From Armatimonadota bacterium (GTDB lineage Bacteria; Sysuimicrobiota; Sysuimicrobiia; Sysuimicrobiales; Humicultoraceae), in the NCBI GenBank assembly GCA_016199305.1, contig JACQGZ010000161.1:1-8043 (forward strand): 8,043 nt of DNA. Reading direction: 5' to 3'. The stretch's first letter is position 1, and every line of letters starts with the position of its first letter. Both the position numbers and the translations under genes were made by a program. Positions 6,502 through 8,043 of this stretch are shown here, piece by piece. The notes under the pieces were generated by a model, which was given only the letters and a program-made list of their open reading frames with translations, was not told where the DNA came from and searched no databases.

Positions 6502-8043
6502 CTATCCACCTCCTGCTCGTTGAAATGGCTGATACTCGCGTCCGACTTCGTCGTGGTACTTCACCTTCGTCAGGAATTCCACCCAATGCAGACGGGCGGG
6601 CTGAATCACGTGCCCGATGATCGTGAAGACCAAGAACAGCGCCTGCCAGAACCCCGCGATGACGATGGCCAGCAGGATGCCGAGCACTCCGCCGCGGCGG
6701 GCCGCCATCGCCCCCAGCTCGTTCGCGGCGATCCCCAGCGCCGCCGCGGCCAGACCGAAGGCCATCAGACGGGTGTGAGAGAGCACGTGGCCGAAGGCGG
6801 TGAACGACTCGAGGAACCACATCAGGCTCGCCGCGCTGTTGCGGAGCCTCCGGGTGGCGATCCCGAAGCCGACCGCGGAGAGGACCGCCCCGACCAGCAG
6901 GTAGAGACTCCAGGAACTCATGAAGGCGGGCAGCATCTCTGCCTGCGTCCCCAGGAAGATGAGCAGCGCCGCGGAGGCCAGGATGAGGACGAGGCTCTCG
7001 AAGACACCCTCAAGATGCCGGTGCCCGACGGCCATGATGAGATGGCCGATGAGCCCGATGTACACCATCACGACGCCAAAGAGGATGATGCCCTGGAAGT
7101 AGAGGGTGGTCCCGGGCTCGTGCACGCGGTTGAAGATCGGCTCGACGTGAAAGAGCAGCTCGGGCAGATTCCCGAAGACTTCGGCGTAGAACACGCCAAA
7201 GACGATGATCCAGAAGGCCAGCACGCGGATGAGCCAGGAGATTTCACGGACCCCGCGCGGGTCGAGCGTCGATCCCAGGACGGGTACCGTCCAGCTCTTG
7301 CCCGCCCGGGCCTTGTTGCGTAGCCACCAGCCGAGGAGGAAGAAGAGGAGGCCATAGCCGGCATCGCCGATGACCAGGCCCACGAAGATCGGAAAGGTCA
7401 CGGCCATCAGCGGGCTGGGATCCCACGAGCCGTAGCGGGGCGGCGGGAAGAGGGCGAGCAGCATCTGAAACGGCCTGATCGCCGGGCGATTGTCCAGCAG
7501 CACCGGCACCCGCTCGGCCTCGTGCGGATCGGCGGGGGTGTCGTAGACCACGACCTCCTTGCCGAAGCGCCGATCGAGCGTGCGGCGGATCGCCTCCACC
7601 GTGCGCGTCGGCGTCCAGCCCCCCACGACGAAGGTGTAGCGGGACTGGGCCAGCTGTGGCACCACCGCCAGCCTCGCCAGCCGGTCCGCCAGGACGGCGC
7701 GCATCGCGACCAGCCGCGAGCGGGCCCGCTGCGCCGTCGCCTGCAACTCCGCGGCGACGCGCTCCAGTTCCCGCGGCAGGGCGGCCCGGCGCCCCTCCAT
7801 CTTCGTCATAGCCTCGGCCGGCGGGAGATCGGCGTAGGCGCTGGGCAGCCGGAGCTCACTCACGCCCGCCCGGGTGAGGAGGCCGTGCACCGCCTCGGCG
7901 TCGCGGCGGTGGAAGGCCACCACCACCCCGACCTTGCCCTCCTCCACCGTGCGGCTGACCACCTCGACGCGGCCGCCCGTCAATTCCACCAGTTGCCGGC
8001 GGAACTGCTGGACGAGCGAGAGGTCGCGGGTGCGCAGGATGAA
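6502..8043 (-). CDS. atpI: V/A-type ATPase subunit I (a subunit, stator membrane protein; 5' end outside window)
   Basis: Subunit I has an N-terminal soluble arm that contacts the peripheral stalks and a C-terminal membrane part with the ion half-channels facing the c-ring. The frame is open to the window edge, giving 513 visible residues. Relatives have about 620-660, so roughly the first 110-150 are missing. The GTG at 7989 is therefore not the true start. The visible N-part is an alpha/beta and coiled-coil arm with a VVGGWTPTRTVEAI segment. The membrane part has about eight helices, with FVGLVIGDAGYGLLFFLLGW, FGVFYAEVFGN, LSHTRLMAFGLAAAALGIA and QPARLHWVEFLTKV, and ends with GREYQPF. Arg425 and Arg484 (visible numbering; codons at 6769-6771 and 6592-6594) match the two functionally important arginines of yeast Vph1 (SHTxxYLRL and LRLHWVEF regions). 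The stop TAG is at 6502-6504, one base before the atpK TTG. Confidence 0.97.
   Translation of the reverse strand, partial: FILRTRDLSLVQQFRRQLVELTGGRVEVVSRTVEEGKVGVVVAFHRRDAEAVHGLLTRAGVSELRLPSAYADLPPAEAMTKMEGRRAALPRELERVAAELQATAQRARSRLVAMRAVLADRLARLAVVPQLAQSRYTFVVGGWTPTRTVEAIRRTLDRRFGKEVVVYDTPADPHEAERVPVLLDNRPAIRPFQMLLALFPPPRYGSWDPSPLMAVTFPIFVGLVIGDAGYGLLFFLLGWWLRNKARAGKSWTVPVLGSTLDPRGVREISWLIRVLAFWIIVFGVFYAEVFGNLPELLFHVEPIFNRVHEPGTTLYFQGIILFGVVMVYIGLIGHLIMAVGHRHLEGVFESLVLILASAALLIFLGTQAEMLPAFMSSWSLYLLVGAVLSAVGFGIATRRLRNSAASLMWFLESFTAFGHVLSHTRLMAFGLAAAALGIAANELGAMAARRGGVLGILLAIVIAGFWQALFLVFTIIGHVIQPARLHWVEFLTKVKYHDEVGREYQPFQRAGGG
6509..6514 (-). promoter_or_regulatory. Ribosome-binding site deciding the atpK start
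   Basis: A full AGGAGG on the minus strand, within the last codons of atpI, lies 8 bases before TTG 6500. The alternative GTG (6509-6507) overlaps the site itself. High demand for the ring subunit fits a strong site. Confidence 0.75.

Noticed and set aside
5749..7323. Plus-strand open frame of 524 codons opposite atpE, atpK and atpI
   Set aside because: Low-complexity composition, no family resemblance, and complete overlap with three secure genes on the other strand; a GC-driven shadow.
6502..7989. GTG at 7989 as the start of subunit I
   Set aside because: The frame is open upstream to the window edge, and the family has a longer N-terminal domain, so the gene is cut by the edge rather than starting here.

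Overview
The window is one stretch of a bacterial V/A-type (rotary) ATPase operon. Every gene lies on the minus strand, so transcription runs from high to low coordinates. The gene order is I (a subunit, 5' end outside the window), K (c-ring proteolipid), E, C, F, A (catalytic) and B (non-catalytic, 3' end outside the window). Genes from I to A are separated by at most about 21 bases or overlap by a few bases. The only real gap is the 96 bases between A and B.

The main feature is in subunit B. Reading from the ATG at 2358, the frame gives 256 residues of normal B sequence up to the conserved Thr-Asp-Met-Thr-Ser-Tyr segment. It then continues without a stop into a 530-residue intein (1590-1) that begins with Cys and ends with Asn. 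The intein has the splicing blocks at both ends, two LAGLIDADG homing-endonuclease motifs with both catalytic aspartates, and two further stretches resembling helix-turn-helix DNA-binding units. The last visible codon (3-1) is the terminal Asn of the intein. The +1 residue and the C-terminal half of subunit B are therefore just outside the window. No ordinary long minus-strand ORF starting at an internal ATG marks this gene; it has to be read from the B start through to the window edge.

Organism: base composition is high in GC, the ribosome-binding sites are of the bacterial Shine-Dalgarno type, and GTG and TTG starts are common. Proteins A and B closely resemble the Thermus/Deinococcus type as I remember it. 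The c subunit carries a signal-peptide-like leader and a two-helix hairpin, as in Thermus. A thermophilic or deep-branching, GC-rich bacterium with a V/A-ATPase is likely, but I cannot name the phylum. The intein is visibly less GC-rich than the flanking genes (one line counted by eye, 1021-1080, is 32 of 60), which fits arrival by homing or lateral transfer.

How the parts work together: A and B alternate in the A3B3 head. C and F, with D outside the window, form the central stalk, and E, with G outside the window, forms the peripheral stalk. K forms the membrane ring and I the static membrane subunit carrying the ion half-channels. Because B carries an intein, assembly of the whole machine should depend on protein splicing. 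A near-perfect 22-base inverted repeat sits between A and B, starting at the A stop codon.
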